Assembly: GCA_949296575.1 (NCBI GenBank) | Contig: CASFPE010000012.1 | Span: 1-64,000 of the forward strand | Reading direction: 5' to 3' | Source of the DNA: an uncultured Bacteroides sp. | GTDB taxonomy: Bacteria > Bacteroidota > Bacteroidia > Bacteroidales > Bacteroidaceae | Length of the DNA: 64,000 bases | Notes under the pieces: generated by a model | What the model was told of the DNA's origin: nothing | Databases searched by the model: none | What the model saw: the letters and a program-made list of their open reading frames with translations, nothing else | Shown here: positions 41,450 through 51,166 of the stretch, piece after piece | How the letters are laid out: each line of letters starts with the position of its first letter | How positions within the stretch are numbered: position 1 is the stretch's first letter | Position numbers and translations under genes: made by a program

Positions 41450-43579
41450 ATGAAGAAACTTTTTATTCCTTTTTTCTTTTCGGTTTTGCTCTTGGGGGGC
41501 AAGCCTGCTTTTGCCCAAGTGCAGGACATTTCCGGCGGCAGCTGGCGAGTGCAGTTTGACGAAAGCACGAAAAAGATGGATTTCCTGAAAAACGATGCCG
41601 TCATTCTGAACGATGTGTACGTGAAGTTCAACAATGCCGGGGTGGATTACTCCACCTTGGACTATTCGGACTGCGACATCACGGAAGAAACGGTGAGTGA
41701 CGACGGCACCGGGTTCACGAAGAAGTGCATTATACATTATTATAAAGAGGATGCGCCGGAGGTGGACCAGGTGTTTTATTTTCATCCTTCGGCGGATTAT
41801 TTCCTGACGGAAGTGCTGCTGAAAGGGAACGGCGAGGAAATCTCCAGCAATTACATTGCGCCGCTTTCCACGGATGCGGAGAATGCTTTCCTGGAGAAAA
41901 GCACCAGCAACCGCCTTCTGACCGTGCCTTTCGACAACGACGGCTTCATCACTTACGGTTCTTACCCGCTTTCCCAATCGGAGTATGACGTGAACAGTGC
42001 GGGAACCACGCAAGGACGCGACACGATTTCTTTTGAAGTGACCGCCATTTTCACGGGCGAAACGCAGAAAGGTTTGGTGTTGGGATCTGTGGAGCATGAC
42101 AATTGGAAATCGGCCATCCGCATGGTGGGAACCAGAGGAATGAATGCCAACACCTTGGCGCGGCTGGAACTGTACAGCGGGGCGACGCACTCCACCACCC
42201 GTGACGAGACTGAAGTGAACGGCAGCAAATACCTCATGCCTCACGGGAAAGTGAAAGGCGAAGAAGTGAAGTCGGCGAAGATGTTTGTGGGCTTCTTCGA
42301 TGATTGGCGCATCGGGCTGGAGCAATTCGGCGATGCGAATGCAGCCGTGGTGCCGAAGCGCGAATGGACGAAAGGAACGCCTTACGGCTGGAACAGCTGG
42401 GGCGGCATGTCCACGCATGTGAATTATGAAGGCGTCATCTCTGCTTCCGACTTTGTGAAAGAACATTTGCAGGGGAAAGGCGGATTCGGCGGACCCAACA
42501 ATGTGGTGTTCGTCGGTTTGGACTCTTATTGGGACAACCTGACGTGGGAACAACTGAAGAAGTTTGCCGACCACTGCATTGAGAACGGGCAGATTCCGGG
42601 CGTGTATTGGACACCGTTCAACGACTGGTTCCCGAACAATGACCGTGACATCGAGGGAAACAACGGATACAAATACAGCCAGTCCCACTTGAAGGTGAAA
42701 GGCGTGACGAAAACATTATATGGCGCAGGCTGCATGGACCCGACGGCTCCGGCCACGCTTTCGCGCATCAATTTCATTATCGACAAATTCAAATCCTGCG
42801 GCTTCAAGTACATCAAATTGGATTTCCTGACCGCCGGCATGGTGGAAGCCGATTCTTGGTACAACAAAGACATCACGACCGGGGCGCAGGCTTTCAATTA
42901 TGGCATGAAGCATTTGCGGGAACGCTGCGGGGACGAGATATTCATCGTGGAATCCATTGCGCCTTTGTTCCCCTACCAGTATGCCAATGCACGCCGCATC
43001 AGTTGCGATGCGTGGGGAGAAATGTGGCACACCAATTACATGATGAACAGCCTTTCTTTCGGATGGTGGCTGAACCGCGTGTATGCATACAATGACCCGG
43101 ACCATTTGGTGATGGGCGACCGCAGCGAAGGCGAGAACATATCCCGCATCACGACGGGAGCCGTGACCGGCTATTTCATGATTGGCGACAACCTGAGTAC
43201 AGCCGGCAATTATGTGGGGACGGTTGAATCGCAAGAAAAGGTGAAGAAGTTTGCTGTGAACGAACGGGTGAATGCCGTGGTGAGCCTGGGGCAATCGTTC
43301 CGTCCGGCATACGGCCACAAGGTGTATGGCTCGAACCGTGCCGTCGACTTGTTCACTTTGGAGACGGAAGATGCTTATTACATTGCTTATTTCAATTATG
43401 ATACCAGCGAGAAAACCGGCGAACTGGATTTGAAGGAATTGGGCTTCGACCCGGAGAACATTTCCGGAGGCATCGAATGCTGGACGGGCAATGCCGTGGA
43501 CATCCAGTCCGGGAAACTGCAATATCATTTGTTGAACCAACAGGCAGAGATTTATCATTTATATAAAGCTAATAAATAA
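41450..43579 (+). CDS. Clan GH-D alpha-galactosidase-like glycosidase
   Basis: This 709-residue exported protein has a signal peptide (1 to about 20, ending AFA), an N-terminal beta-sandwich (about 25-290) and a TIM barrel beginning at TPYGWNSWGG. The nucleophile is probably D458 (IKLDFLTAG) and the acid/base D520 (ISCDAWGEMW), which fits GH27/GH36 retaining alpha-galactosidases or alpha-N-acetylgalactosaminidases. The exact family is not certain, and it differs strongly from the GH36 enzyme at 57460. An ATG 6 bp upstream (41444) is an alternative start. It is the first gene of the SusCD operon. Confidence 0.82.
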   Translation: MKKLFIPFFFSVLLLGGKPAFAQVQDISGGSWRVQFDESTKKMDFLKNDAVILNDVYVKFNNAGVDYSTLDYSDCDITEETVSDDGTGFTKKCIIHYYKEDAPEVDQVFYFHPSADYFLTEVLLKGNGEEISSNYIAPLSTDAENAFLEKSTSNRLLTVPFDNDGFITYGSYPLSQSEYDVNSAGTTQGRDTISFEVTAIFTGETQKGLVLGSVEHDNWKSAIRMVGTRGMNANTLARLELYSGATHSTTRDETEVNGSKYLMPHGKVKGEEVKSAKMFVGFFDDWRIGLEQFGDANAAVVPKREWTKGTPYGWNSWGGMSTHVNYEGVISASDFVKEHLQGKGGFGGPNNVVFVGLDSYWDNLTWEQLKKFADHCIENGQIPGVYWTPFNDWFPNNDRDIEGNNGYKYSQSHLKVKGVTKTLYGAGCMDPTAPATLSRINFIIDKFKSCGFKYIKLDFLTAGMVEADSWYNKDITTGAQAFNYGMKHLRERCGDEIFIVESIAPLFPYQYANARRISCDAWGEMWHTNYMMNSLSFGWWLNRVYAYNDPDHLVMGDRSEGENISRITTGAVTGYFMIGDNLSTAGNYVGTVESQEKVKKFAVNERVNAVVSLGQSFRPAYGHKVYGSNRAVDLFTLETEDAYYIAYFNYDTSEKTGELDLKELGFDPENISGGIECWTGNAVDIQSGKLQYHLLNQQAEIYHLYKANK

Positions 43580-43591
43580 TGTATGTTTACT

Positions 43592-44908
43592 ATGAAAAAT
43601 GTTATTTTTAAAGTGGGGGCTTCTTTGTTGGTCTGCCTCGGTATGGCTTTTTCTGCATGCGAGGACGACGCAGGGACAAAGAAAGTGTATGACCCCAACA
43701 AGCCGATTGTTTTGACGGATTTTTATCCGAAAGAGGGAGGCATTGCCACGAAGATGATCATTTCGGGTTCGAACTTCGGAACCGACGCGAAACAACTTCA
43801 GGTGTATTTCAATGAAACGCCGGCCGCCGTCATCAACTCCACGGGCGACAAGGTGTATGTGATTGTACCCCGCAAGCCGGGCGAGGATTGCACGGTGTCT
43901 GTTCAAGTGGGCGATAACAAGGCCACATTTGATGAACATTTCCAGTACCATATCCAAACCACGCTGACCACCATGTGCGGTGTGCCGGGGGCGCAGGAGA
44001 TTGTGACCGGGACGTTGGCGGAAACGCAATTCTGGCACGGGCGTTATCTGGCATTGGACAAGGACCACAACTTGTTCGTTTGCCTGCGTGCGTTGGAAGG
44101 CGGCGACTATTACAACGACAACAAGGTGCTTTTGATCAATGAGGAGGAAGACAAGAGCCAGATTCTGATTCCGAACACCGGCGTGCCGGCCAACCAGCCT
44201 TGTATGTCGGAAGACGGGGAAACTTGTTACATTCCTTTGGACAACTCTTTGGATTATTGGGAACTTTCTTCAAAGAACCAATGGGCGCCCCGCAAGATGT
44301 CTTTGCGCAAAGACCCGTTGAGCGATGATTTCTCCATCGACTTCAAGCACTCTTTTGCCCAGTGCAAGTATGACGGCTACATGTACACCCGCGCCAAGAA
44401 CGGGGCGTTGCTGAAATTCGACCCGGAGACAGGCTTGACGCAACTGGCAACCCCCGACCTGTTGCTTGCGGGTTCGGACTCTTACATCCTGTTCAGTCCG
44501 TTCGAAGGCGAGGAACACATCCTGTATCTGGCCTATACCAATGCCAGCTGCATTTACACCTACAACTTGCAGACAGGGGAACACCGCCTGTATGCCGGCA
44601 TGACCAATGTGGCCGGATATGCGGACGGGCCGGTGGAATATGCCTTGTTCAACGAACCTCACCAGATGATCCTGAGCCCGGACAATGAGTTGTACATCGC
44701 GGACACGAACAACCATGTGATTCGAAAGGTGACCCGTGAAGGACGTGTGGAAACGGTGATCGGGCAGGCCGGTGTGTCTGGCTATGTGGACGGCGATGCG
44801 GAAACGGCATTGCTGAATCAGCCATTTGGTGTGGCCGTAGACGAGGATGGCATCATTTATATTGGCGATGATGGCAATCAGACCATCCGCCGGTTGGCAA
44901 TCGAATAA
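43592..44908 (+). CDS. IPT/TIG-domain and NHL-repeat lipoprotein
   Basis: This 438-residue protein has a lipobox with Cys23 (AFSAC), an IPT/TIG Ig-like domain at about 35-115 (LTDFYPKEGGIATKMIISGSNFG), and a C-terminal NHL-type beta-propeller (ADGPVEYALFNEPHQMILSP, LYIADTNNHVIRKV, LLNQPFGVAVDEDGIIYIGD). TIG-NHL lipoproteins occur next to SusC/SusD in many PULs and are probably surface-exposed accessory glycan-binding proteins in the place of SusE/SusF. No catalytic residues are visible. It lies 12 bp after the alpha-galactosidase-like gene and 21 bp before SusC. Confidence 0.87.
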   Translation: MKNVIFKVGASLLVCLGMAFSACEDDAGTKKVYDPNKPIVLTDFYPKEGGIATKMIISGSNFGTDAKQLQVYFNETPAAVINSTGDKVYVIVPRKPGEDCTVSVQVGDNKATFDEHFQYHIQTTLTTMCGVPGAQEIVTGTLAETQFWHGRYLALDKDHNLFVCLRALEGGDYYNDNKVLLINEEEDKSQILIPNTGVPANQPCMSEDGETCYIPLDNSLDYWELSSKNQWAPRKMSLRKDPLSDDFSIDFKHSFAQCKYDGYMYTRAKNGALLKFDPETGLTQLATPDLLLAGSDSYILFSPFEGEEHILYLAYTNASCIYTYNLQTGEHRLYAGMTNVAGYADGPVEYALFNEPHQMILSPDNELYIADTNNHVIRKVTREGRVETVIGQAGVSGYVDGDAETALLNQPFGVAVDEDGIIYIGDDGNQTIRRLAIE

Positions 44909-44929
44909 TTTTAACCGAAATAGAATAAT

Positions 44930-47900
44930 ATGAAAAAGACATTATTGTTATTGTTTTCTTTGTGCTGCTGGTTGGGGGCGTTGGCCCAAGGCGGTGCTTC
45001 GTTCACGATATCAGGGCAGGTGTTTGATGATATGGATGCTCCTGTCCCGGGTGCGAATGTGTATATCAAGAACTCTCCCGGTGTCGGGACGATTACCGAT
45101 GCGGATGGAAAATTCACCATTGAGGCGTCGAAGAATGACGTGCTGGTGGTTTCCTTCTTAGGATACAAAACGTATGAATACTTGGTGGAACGTTCTGCCG
45201 GCAATGTGAAAATCCAGTTAGAGCAGGATTCGCAAGTGCTGGAAGAAACCGTGGTGGTCGGCATGGGCACGCAACGGAAAGTGAGTGTCGTGGGTGCCAT
45301 CACCAATGTGGACATTGCCGAAATACAGACGCCTGCAACGAACATCAACAACATGCTGGGAGGACGTATCCCGGGCGTGATTTCTTTGCAGCGAAGCGGT
45401 GAGCCGGGAAAGAACATTTCTGAATTCTGGATTCGCGGTATCGGTACTTTTGGCGCCAACAGCAGCGCTTTGGTGCTGATTGATGGTTTGGAAGGCGACT
45501 TGAGTGAGATAGACCCTTCGGATATCGAGAGCTTCTCGGTGCTGAAGGATGCTTCTGCCACGGCAGTTTATGGTGTGCGCGGTGCCAACGGCGTGGTTTT
45601 GGTGACCACTAAGAGAGGTACGGCCGACAAGTTGCAAATCACCGGCCGTGTGAACATGACGGTTTCGCACATGGTGAACATGCCGGAATATCTGGATGCG
45701 TATGAATATGCCAAGTTGGCGAACGAAGCATTGGTGGTTCGCGGCAACTCGCCTTTGTATTCGGACATGGAATTGGACTTGATCAAATACCAGTTGGACC
45801 CGGACTTGTACCCGAATGTGAACTGGCAGGATGAAGTGCTGAACCGCAACTCTTTGCAACAGACGTATTATGTGAATGCAAAAGGCGGTGGCAGCATCGC
45901 GCGTTATTACCTGAGCTTGGGCATGTCGAACGAATCATCGGCTTACAAGCAGGATGAAAGTTCAAAATATGCGCAGAAAGTGGGTTACCGCACCTACAAT
46001 TACCGCATGAACTTGGATATCAACCTGACAAAGACCACTTCCGTTTATGTGGGTGTGGACGGATTCATTTCCGATAAATCAGAACCGGGCAATGCCAATA
46101 CGGATGCTTTGTGGGCGACACAGCGCAACTTGACATCGCTGACCATTCCGAAACAATATTCTACCGGCGAATTGCCGGCATACGGTGCAGACAATGCTTA
46201 TTCACCCTATGTGATGTTGAACTATACGGGCATGAGCAACATCCGCCACTTCCGGGGCATGTCGACCATGGAATTGAAGCAAGACTTGGGCATGATTACG
46301 AAAGGCTTGTCGGCAAGGGCGCAGATTGCTTATACCAATGAGACGGACTTGCGCGAGCAACGTTACGTGCGCCCGGAAATGTATTATGCCACGACCCGTC
46401 GATACACGGGCGAGTTGGGACTTTACAAGAGCGTGAACAGCGAGCCTGTGAAATACACGCACGAGGATTCCCAGTACTATAAGCTGCATTTTGAGACGAT
46501 GATTAATTACGACCGGCTCTTTGGCGACGACCACCATCTGACCGGTTTGCTGTATTACTACATGTCTGATGAGCAGACGATGAACAAAGACATTGACGAC
46601 AAGGACGAAAGCTTGCGCAGCATGTATGCGATTCCTATCCGTTACCAAGGCCTTTCCGGGCGTGTCACTTACGGATTCCGCGATACTTACTTCATGGATT
46701 TGAACTTTGGTTACACGGGTTCTGCCAACTTTGCGAAAGGCGACCGTTTCGGTTTCTTCCCCGCAGTGGCGCTTGGTTGGGTGCCTACGGGATATGACTG
46801 GGTGCGCGAGAAGATGCCTTGGCTGAACTTCCTGAAAATCCGTGGTTCTTTCGGTACGGTAGGCAACGACCGTTTGACAGACCGCCGCTTTCCTTACCTG
46901 ACCTTGCTGAAGACGGGTGCCGGCGGCGGATGGGGAAGCACCGATGGATACATCACCGAAGAAACAATCGGTGCCGACAACTTGCGTTGGGAGGTTGCCA
47001 AGAAAACCGACATTGGTATTGAAGGACGTTTGTTTGACGAGGCATTCAGCTTCACGGTGGACTGGTTCTTGGACAAGCGTGACGGCATTTACCAGGAACG
47101 CCAGCAGATTCCGGACTATGTAGGTTTGCAGCAGATGCCTTTCGGCAATGTGGGAAAGATGAAGAGTTATGGCGCCGATGGCAACTTTGCTTATACCCAC
47201 GACATCAACAAGGACATGTCTTTCACGATTCGTGGCAACTTTACCTATTCTGCCAATAAGGTGGAGAATTGGGAACAGGCTGTCCAGAAGTATGACTATC
47301 AGAACTATTCCGGATTTGTGAACAATGCGTTCCGTGGATACATTGCCTTGGGCTTGTTCCGCGACGAGGCAGACATTGCCGCCAGCCCGCGCCAGACATT
47401 CGGCGACTATATGCCGGGTGACATCAAGTACAAGGATGTGAATGGCGACGGCGTGATTAACGAAGACGACAAAGTGCCTTTGTCTTATCCGAACTATCCG
47501 CGCCTGATGTACGGTTTCGGTGGAGAGTTCCGCTACAAGAACCTGACCGTCGGCGTGTTGTTCAAAGGGACAGGCAATACGGATTATTACTATGTGGACG
47601 ACAATGGTTATTGGGACAAAGGAAAGAACGGCGAAGGCTACATCCCGTTCTACGGCGGCAAGACCGGCAATGTGCTGAAGATTGTGGCCGACCAGAAAAA
47701 CCGTTGGACGCCGGCTTCTTATTCCGGCGACCCCTCGACGGAGAACCCCAATGCCAAATTCCCGCGATTGAGCTATGGGAAGAACGAGAACAACTCGCAG
47801 TTCTCTACGTTCTGGCATGCAAACTCCCGCTACTTGCGGTTGCAGGAAGTCAGTGTGAATTATAATCTGCCGGCAGGCAAGGTGTTGAAATATCTGGGCG

Positions 47901-48046
47901 TGCGTTCTTTGGATTTGCAGTTCGTGGCATCCGACTTGTGCATCTGGAGCCCGGTGAAGTTGTGGGACGCAGAGCAAGCCGACCACAATGGAGGCGCTTA
48001 TCCGATACCGCAACGTTTCGCATTCCAGATGTATGTTAATTTCTAA
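44930..48046 (+). CDS. SusC/RagA-family TonB-linked outer membrane transporter
   Basis: This 1038-residue protein has a signal peptide (1-19), a carboxypeptidase-D-regulatory-like domain (ISGQVFDDMDAPVPGANVYI, about 27-105), a TonB box region (LEETVVVGMGTQRK), the plug with GRIPGVISLQRSGEPG and YGVRGANGVVLVTTKRG, and a long beta-barrel. SusC-like proteins import oligosaccharides across the outer membrane with a SusD lid, driven by TonB. Length and the N-terminal extension are typical. It is followed by susD after 21 bp. The substrate should be an oligosaccharide cut from the target by the PUL enzymes. Confidence 0.97.
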   Translation: MKKTLLLLFSLCCWLGALAQGGASFTISGQVFDDMDAPVPGANVYIKNSPGVGTITDADGKFTIEASKNDVLVVSFLGYKTYEYLVERSAGNVKIQLEQDSQVLEETVVVGMGTQRKVSVVGAITNVDIAEIQTPATNINNMLGGRIPGVISLQRSGEPGKNISEFWIRGIGTFGANSSALVLIDGLEGDLSEIDPSDIESFSVLKDASATAVYGVRGANGVVLVTTKRGTADKLQITGRVNMTVSHMVNMPEYLDAYEYAKLANEALVVRGNSPLYSDMELDLIKYQLDPDLYPNVNWQDEVLNRNSLQQTYYVNAKGGGSIARYYLSLGMSNESSAYKQDESSKYAQKVGYRTYNYRMNLDINLTKTTSVYVGVDGFISDKSEPGNANTDALWATQRNLTSLTIPKQYSTGELPAYGADNAYSPYVMLNYTGMSNIRHFRGMSTMELKQDLGMITKGLSARAQIAYTNETDLREQRYVRPEMYYATTRRYTGELGLYKSVNSEPVKYTHEDSQYYKLHFETMINYDRLFGDDHHLTGLLYYYMSDEQTMNKDIDDKDESLRSMYAIPIRYQGLSGRVTYGFRDTYFMDLNFGYTGSANFAKGDRFGFFPAVALGWVPTGYDWVREKMPWLNFLKIRGSFGTVGNDRLTDRRFPYLTLLKTGAGGGWGSTDGYITEETIGADNLRWEVAKKTDIGIEGRLFDEAFSFTVDWFLDKRDGIYQERQQIPDYVGLQQMPFGNVGKMKSYGADGNFAYTHDINKDMSFTIRGNFTYSANKVENWEQAVQKYDYQNYSGFVNNAFRGYIALGLFRDEADIAASPRQTFGDYMPGDIKYKDVNGDGVINEDDKVPLSYPNYPRLMYGFGGEFRYKNLTVGVLFKGTGNTDYYYVDDNGYWDKGKNGEGYIPFYGGKTGNVLKIVADQKNRWTPASYSGDPSTENPNAKFPRLSYGKNENNSQFSTFWHANSRYLRLQEVSVNYNLPAGKVLKYLGVRSLDLQFVASDLCIWSPVKLWDAEQADHNGGAYPIPQRFAFQMYVNF

Positions 48047-48067
48047 GTAATTATAGTTTTAATCGGT

Positions 48068-50083
48068 ATGAATATGAAATTTATAAATAAGAGTCTGCTA
48101 TTGGTATCATGCTGCTTGATGATATTGATGGGATCGTGTAATTATCTGGATGTGGACAAGTATTTCGATGACACGTTGAAGTATGACTCCGTTTTTTCCA
48201 ATAAGCGAAACTTTGAACAGTATTTGTGGGGTGCCGCCGGTGAATTGCCCGATGAAGCCAAGATATTCGGCAATGACGAGGAACCCGGCATCACGGGTGC
48301 GGATGACATCTTCACATTGATGAATTATGACTTGTTCCATGCAAAAGCATTGACTCTGGGTTTGGTCTCTGCGGCCAACACAAGAGGGCTTGGCGTATGG
48401 GGGAAATGCTACAAAGTGATACGAAAAGCCAACCTGTTGTTGTCGCGCATCGATGAATGCCGCGACATGACCCCGCTGGAAAAACAGGAATTCTTGGGAT
48501 ACATTCATTTCCTTCGCGGATATGCTTATTACCACATCTTGATGAACTATGGACCGGCGGTGTTGTTGGGTGATGAAGTATTGGACACGAATGAATCCAC
48601 GGAATATTATGACAGGGCGCGTGCCACGTATGATGAAACAGTGGAATATATTTGCGCAGAGCTGGAAACGGCCGCCAAGTATATCCCGACGGATATTGCG
48701 ATTGTGAACTTCGGGCGGCCTTCCCAAGGTGCTGCTTATGCCATCATTGCCCGTGTGCGTTTGCAGGCTGCCAGTGATGCTTTCAATGGAGGCGAATCGG
48801 CCCGCCGTTATTTCGGGACATGGCAACGTGGAACGGACGGGGCTTATTATGTATCGCAAACCTATGATGAACGCAAATGGGCGTTGGCGGCAGCCGCTGC
48901 GCGCCGTGTGATGGATCTGGACAATGGCACCCGCTATGCCTTGCACACCGTGCCTGCATCGTCTGAAGGTTCGTATGTGACACCGGCTTTGCCGGAAGGT
49001 GTGCCTACGGCAGAGTTCCCGGCAGGGGCAGGAGGCATCGACCCGTTGAAGTCTTACACGGACATGTTCAATGGGGAGACTTATCCCACCCAGAACAGTG
49101 AATTGATTTGGGCGAAGAATTCCGGTGAAGTAGCTGATTATACACGCCAGTCGTTCCCTGTTTTCATGGGAGGATACAATGGCATGTGCGTGACCCAGAA
49201 AGTTATCGATACTTATAAGTTGCGCAACGGGAAAACCATCAATGAAGCCACGGACGATGAATATTCCGAAGAAGGAAAGACATCCGGACAGGATATTTTC
49301 TCAGGATATACCTTGCCGCGCCGTACTTACAACATGTATGCGAACCGCGAAATGCGTTTCTATGCTTGCATTGGTTTCAGCGGTTGCTTGTGGCCGGGCA
49401 ACAGTACGTCGGAATCGACCTACTCCAATAAGACCATCAGCTATGAACTGAACGGCAATGCAGGAAAGAATTCCGGCACGGGAGAAGACCGTGACAAGAA
49501 CTATGCCGTGACCGGGTATGTGCTGAAGAAGTACATCCACCCGTCTGACAACTGGGCTGGTTCAGGCGCAACGCGTGTTTCGAAAGTATTCCCGATCATC
49601 CGTTATGCTGAAATCTTATTGTCTTATGCAGAAGCAGTCAACCATTTGAGTACTTCGCATACCGTGACGATGGAAAGCGGTGAAGAATACGTGTTGTCGA
49701 GGGCCGGCAACTTGCAGGACATGATTGACGCGTTCAACCAAGTGCGTTTCCGTGCCGGACTGCCGGGATTGCGCCCGCAAGACTATGCAAGCGAGGAAGC
49801 CATGCAGGAACAGATTGTTACCGAACGCCTGATAGAGTTCTTGGGCGAAGGCCGCCGTTGGTATGACATCCGCCGTTGGGGCATTTATGAAGACGTGGAG
49901 AGCCAGCCGATTGAAGGAATGAATGTGGAAGCGGATGGCGATGATTATTTCCAGAGGGTGACGGTGAACCATGCGGACTACCGGAACCGTGTGGTGGACC
50001 GGAAGACGGTTTTGTTGCCGATTCCCCGCAATGAAATGCGGAAGGCTCCGAAATTGGACCAGAATCCGGGTTGGGATGATTAA
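48068..50083 (+). CDS. SusD/RagB-family outer membrane lipoprotein
   Basis: This 671-residue lipoprotein (Cys24 in LMGSC) has the SusD helical scaffold, with LLLSRIDECRDMTPLEKQEF and LRGYAYYHILMNYGPAVLL for the TPR-like core and AEILLSYAEAVN and RLIEFLGEGRRWYDIRRWG near the C terminus. SusD binds the glycan at the surface and caps the SusC channel. An alternative start two codons later (48074) removes MN. It is directly downstream of SusC and upstream of the DUF1735-type lipoprotein. Confidence 0.96.
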   Translation: MNMKFINKSLLLVSCCLMILMGSCNYLDVDKYFDDTLKYDSVFSNKRNFEQYLWGAAGELPDEAKIFGNDEEPGITGADDIFTLMNYDLFHAKALTLGLVSAANTRGLGVWGKCYKVIRKANLLLSRIDECRDMTPLEKQEFLGYIHFLRGYAYYHILMNYGPAVLLGDEVLDTNESTEYYDRARATYDETVEYICAELETAAKYIPTDIAIVNFGRPSQGAAYAIIARVRLQAASDAFNGGESARRYFGTWQRGTDGAYYVSQTYDERKWALAAAAARRVMDLDNGTRYALHTVPASSEGSYVTPALPEGVPTAEFPAGAGGIDPLKSYTDMFNGETYPTQNSELIWAKNSGEVADYTRQSFPVFMGGYNGMCVTQKVIDTYKLRNGKTINEATDDEYSEEGKTSGQDIFSGYTLPRRTYNMYANREMRFYACIGFSGCLWPGNSTSESTYSNKTISYELNGNAGKNSGTGEDRDKNYAVTGYVLKKYIHPSDNWAGSGATRVSKVFPIIRYAEILLSYAEAVNHLSTSHTVTMESGEEYVLSRAGNLQDMIDAFNQVRFRAGLPGLRPQDYASEEAMQEQIVTERLIEFLGEGRRWYDIRRWGIYEDVESQPIEGMNVEADGDDYFQRVTVNHADYRNRVVDRKTVLLPIPRNEMRKAPKLDQNPGWDD

Positions 50084-50102
50084 TAATTAAAAGAGTAAAG
50101 AA

Positions 50103-51086
50103 ATGAAAAACAGCTATATATTTTTGTTGTTTGCTGCCATGATGGGTTTGGCGGCATGCCATGAGGATGACCAATTCAAAGGTGAATTGTATAAGAAAGT
50201 AATCTATGTGTTGAGCGATGACAACCTGCTGATGTCGGAAGAACATGATTTGAACATGGAAGAATCCGTGGGGCATGTCAGTATCGGTTGCGGTGGCACA
50301 GAGCATATCCAGCATGACGTGACGGTGGAATTGGAATATGACGAAGAAGCTGTGCCTGAATATAACCGCCTGAATTTTGACATTGATGAGTCTAAATTCG
50401 CCCATGAATTGGATCCGGCCCGTTACAGGATACCTTCAATGTCGGTGACATTGAAGGCTGAAAGCGAGGACAATTATGCCACGCTTCCTATTTACATCAA
50501 GGCAGAGGGGCTGTCGCCGGATTCCACTTATTTGATACCGTTGCGCATCAAGAGTGTTTCGGATTATGAAGTGAACCCGGACAAGACATCCGTCATGTAC
50601 AGAGTGTATCTGAAGAATGATTATGCGACGCAAGCTTCCACCACCATCTATCGGACGCGTGGCACGGAGTCGTATTACAATGCTTCAGAAGACCGTGACG
50701 TTTACGGCACTTTCACGCTGTCGCGCTATGCGGTTCCATTGACAAAGAACTCTATTCGTTGTTTTGTCGGGATTAATACTTATGACCCTTCTAACCTGAC
50801 GAAGGAGGAAATCGAGAAATATGCGATGCAGATTATTGTCAATGAAGATTATACGTTGAGCTATCAGCCCGTCGGCACCATTCAAATAGAAATGTTGGGC
50901 GGTGCAGATGCGAACAGCTATGGCGAGGTTGTAACGAACCTGAACAAAACGCAGACATTCTATTTGAACTACCGTTACCGTTTGTTGAAAGACGGGTGCG
51001 ACGGTTCTAATGGTGATGCGGATTATGAAGAATGGCACACGATAGAGGAAGTCATGACCAAGACAGAATCATTGATGGGTGTTTAA
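50103..51086 (+). CDS. DUF1735/DUF4361-type surface glycan-binding lipoprotein
   Basis: This 327-residue lipoprotein (Cys19 in LAAC) has an N-terminal DUF1735 domain (ALTVELEYDEEAVPEYNRLN-like region, with the usual LPIYIKAEGLSPDSTYLIPL) and a C-terminal domain of the DUF4361/LamG-like kind (YGTFTLSRYAVPLTKNSIRC). Proteins of this type follow SusD in many PULs and bind the polysaccharide at the cell surface. The gene ends the SusCD operon; a strong terminator begins 8 nt after its stop. Confidence 0.87.
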   Translation: MKNSYIFLLFAAMMGLAACHEDDQFKGELYKKVIYVLSDDNLLMSEEHDLNMEESVGHVSIGCGGTEHIQHDVTVELEYDEEAVPEYNRLNFDIDESKFAHELDPARYRIPSMSVTLKAESEDNYATLPIYIKAEGLSPDSTYLIPLRIKSVSDYEVNPDKTSVMYRVYLKNDYATQASTTIYRTRGTESYYNASEDRDVYGTFTLSRYAVPLTKNSIRCFVGINTYDPSNLTKEEIEKYAMQIIVNEDYTLSYQPVGTIQIEMLGGADANSYGEVVTNLNKTQTFYLNYRYRLLKDGCDGSNGDADYEEWHTIEEVMTKTESLMGV

Positions 51087-51093
51087 TTCATGT

Positions 51094-51139
51094 AAGTTCC
51101 ATGAAGCCTGCGCAAGAGGAGGCTTCATGGAACTTTTTT
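51094..51139 (+). terminator. Terminator of the SusCD operon
   Basis: 15-bp inverted repeat AAGTTCCATGAAGCC / GGCTTCATGGAACTT with a 12-nt loop and six T. Confidence 0.92.
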
Positions 51140-51166
51140 CTAACAACAATAAAAGATTTGTTTTTA

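Noticed and set aside
51032..51166. N-terminal extension of the first GH92 protein
   Set aside because: It overlaps the DUF1735 gene and the operon terminator; the signal peptide begins at 51167.
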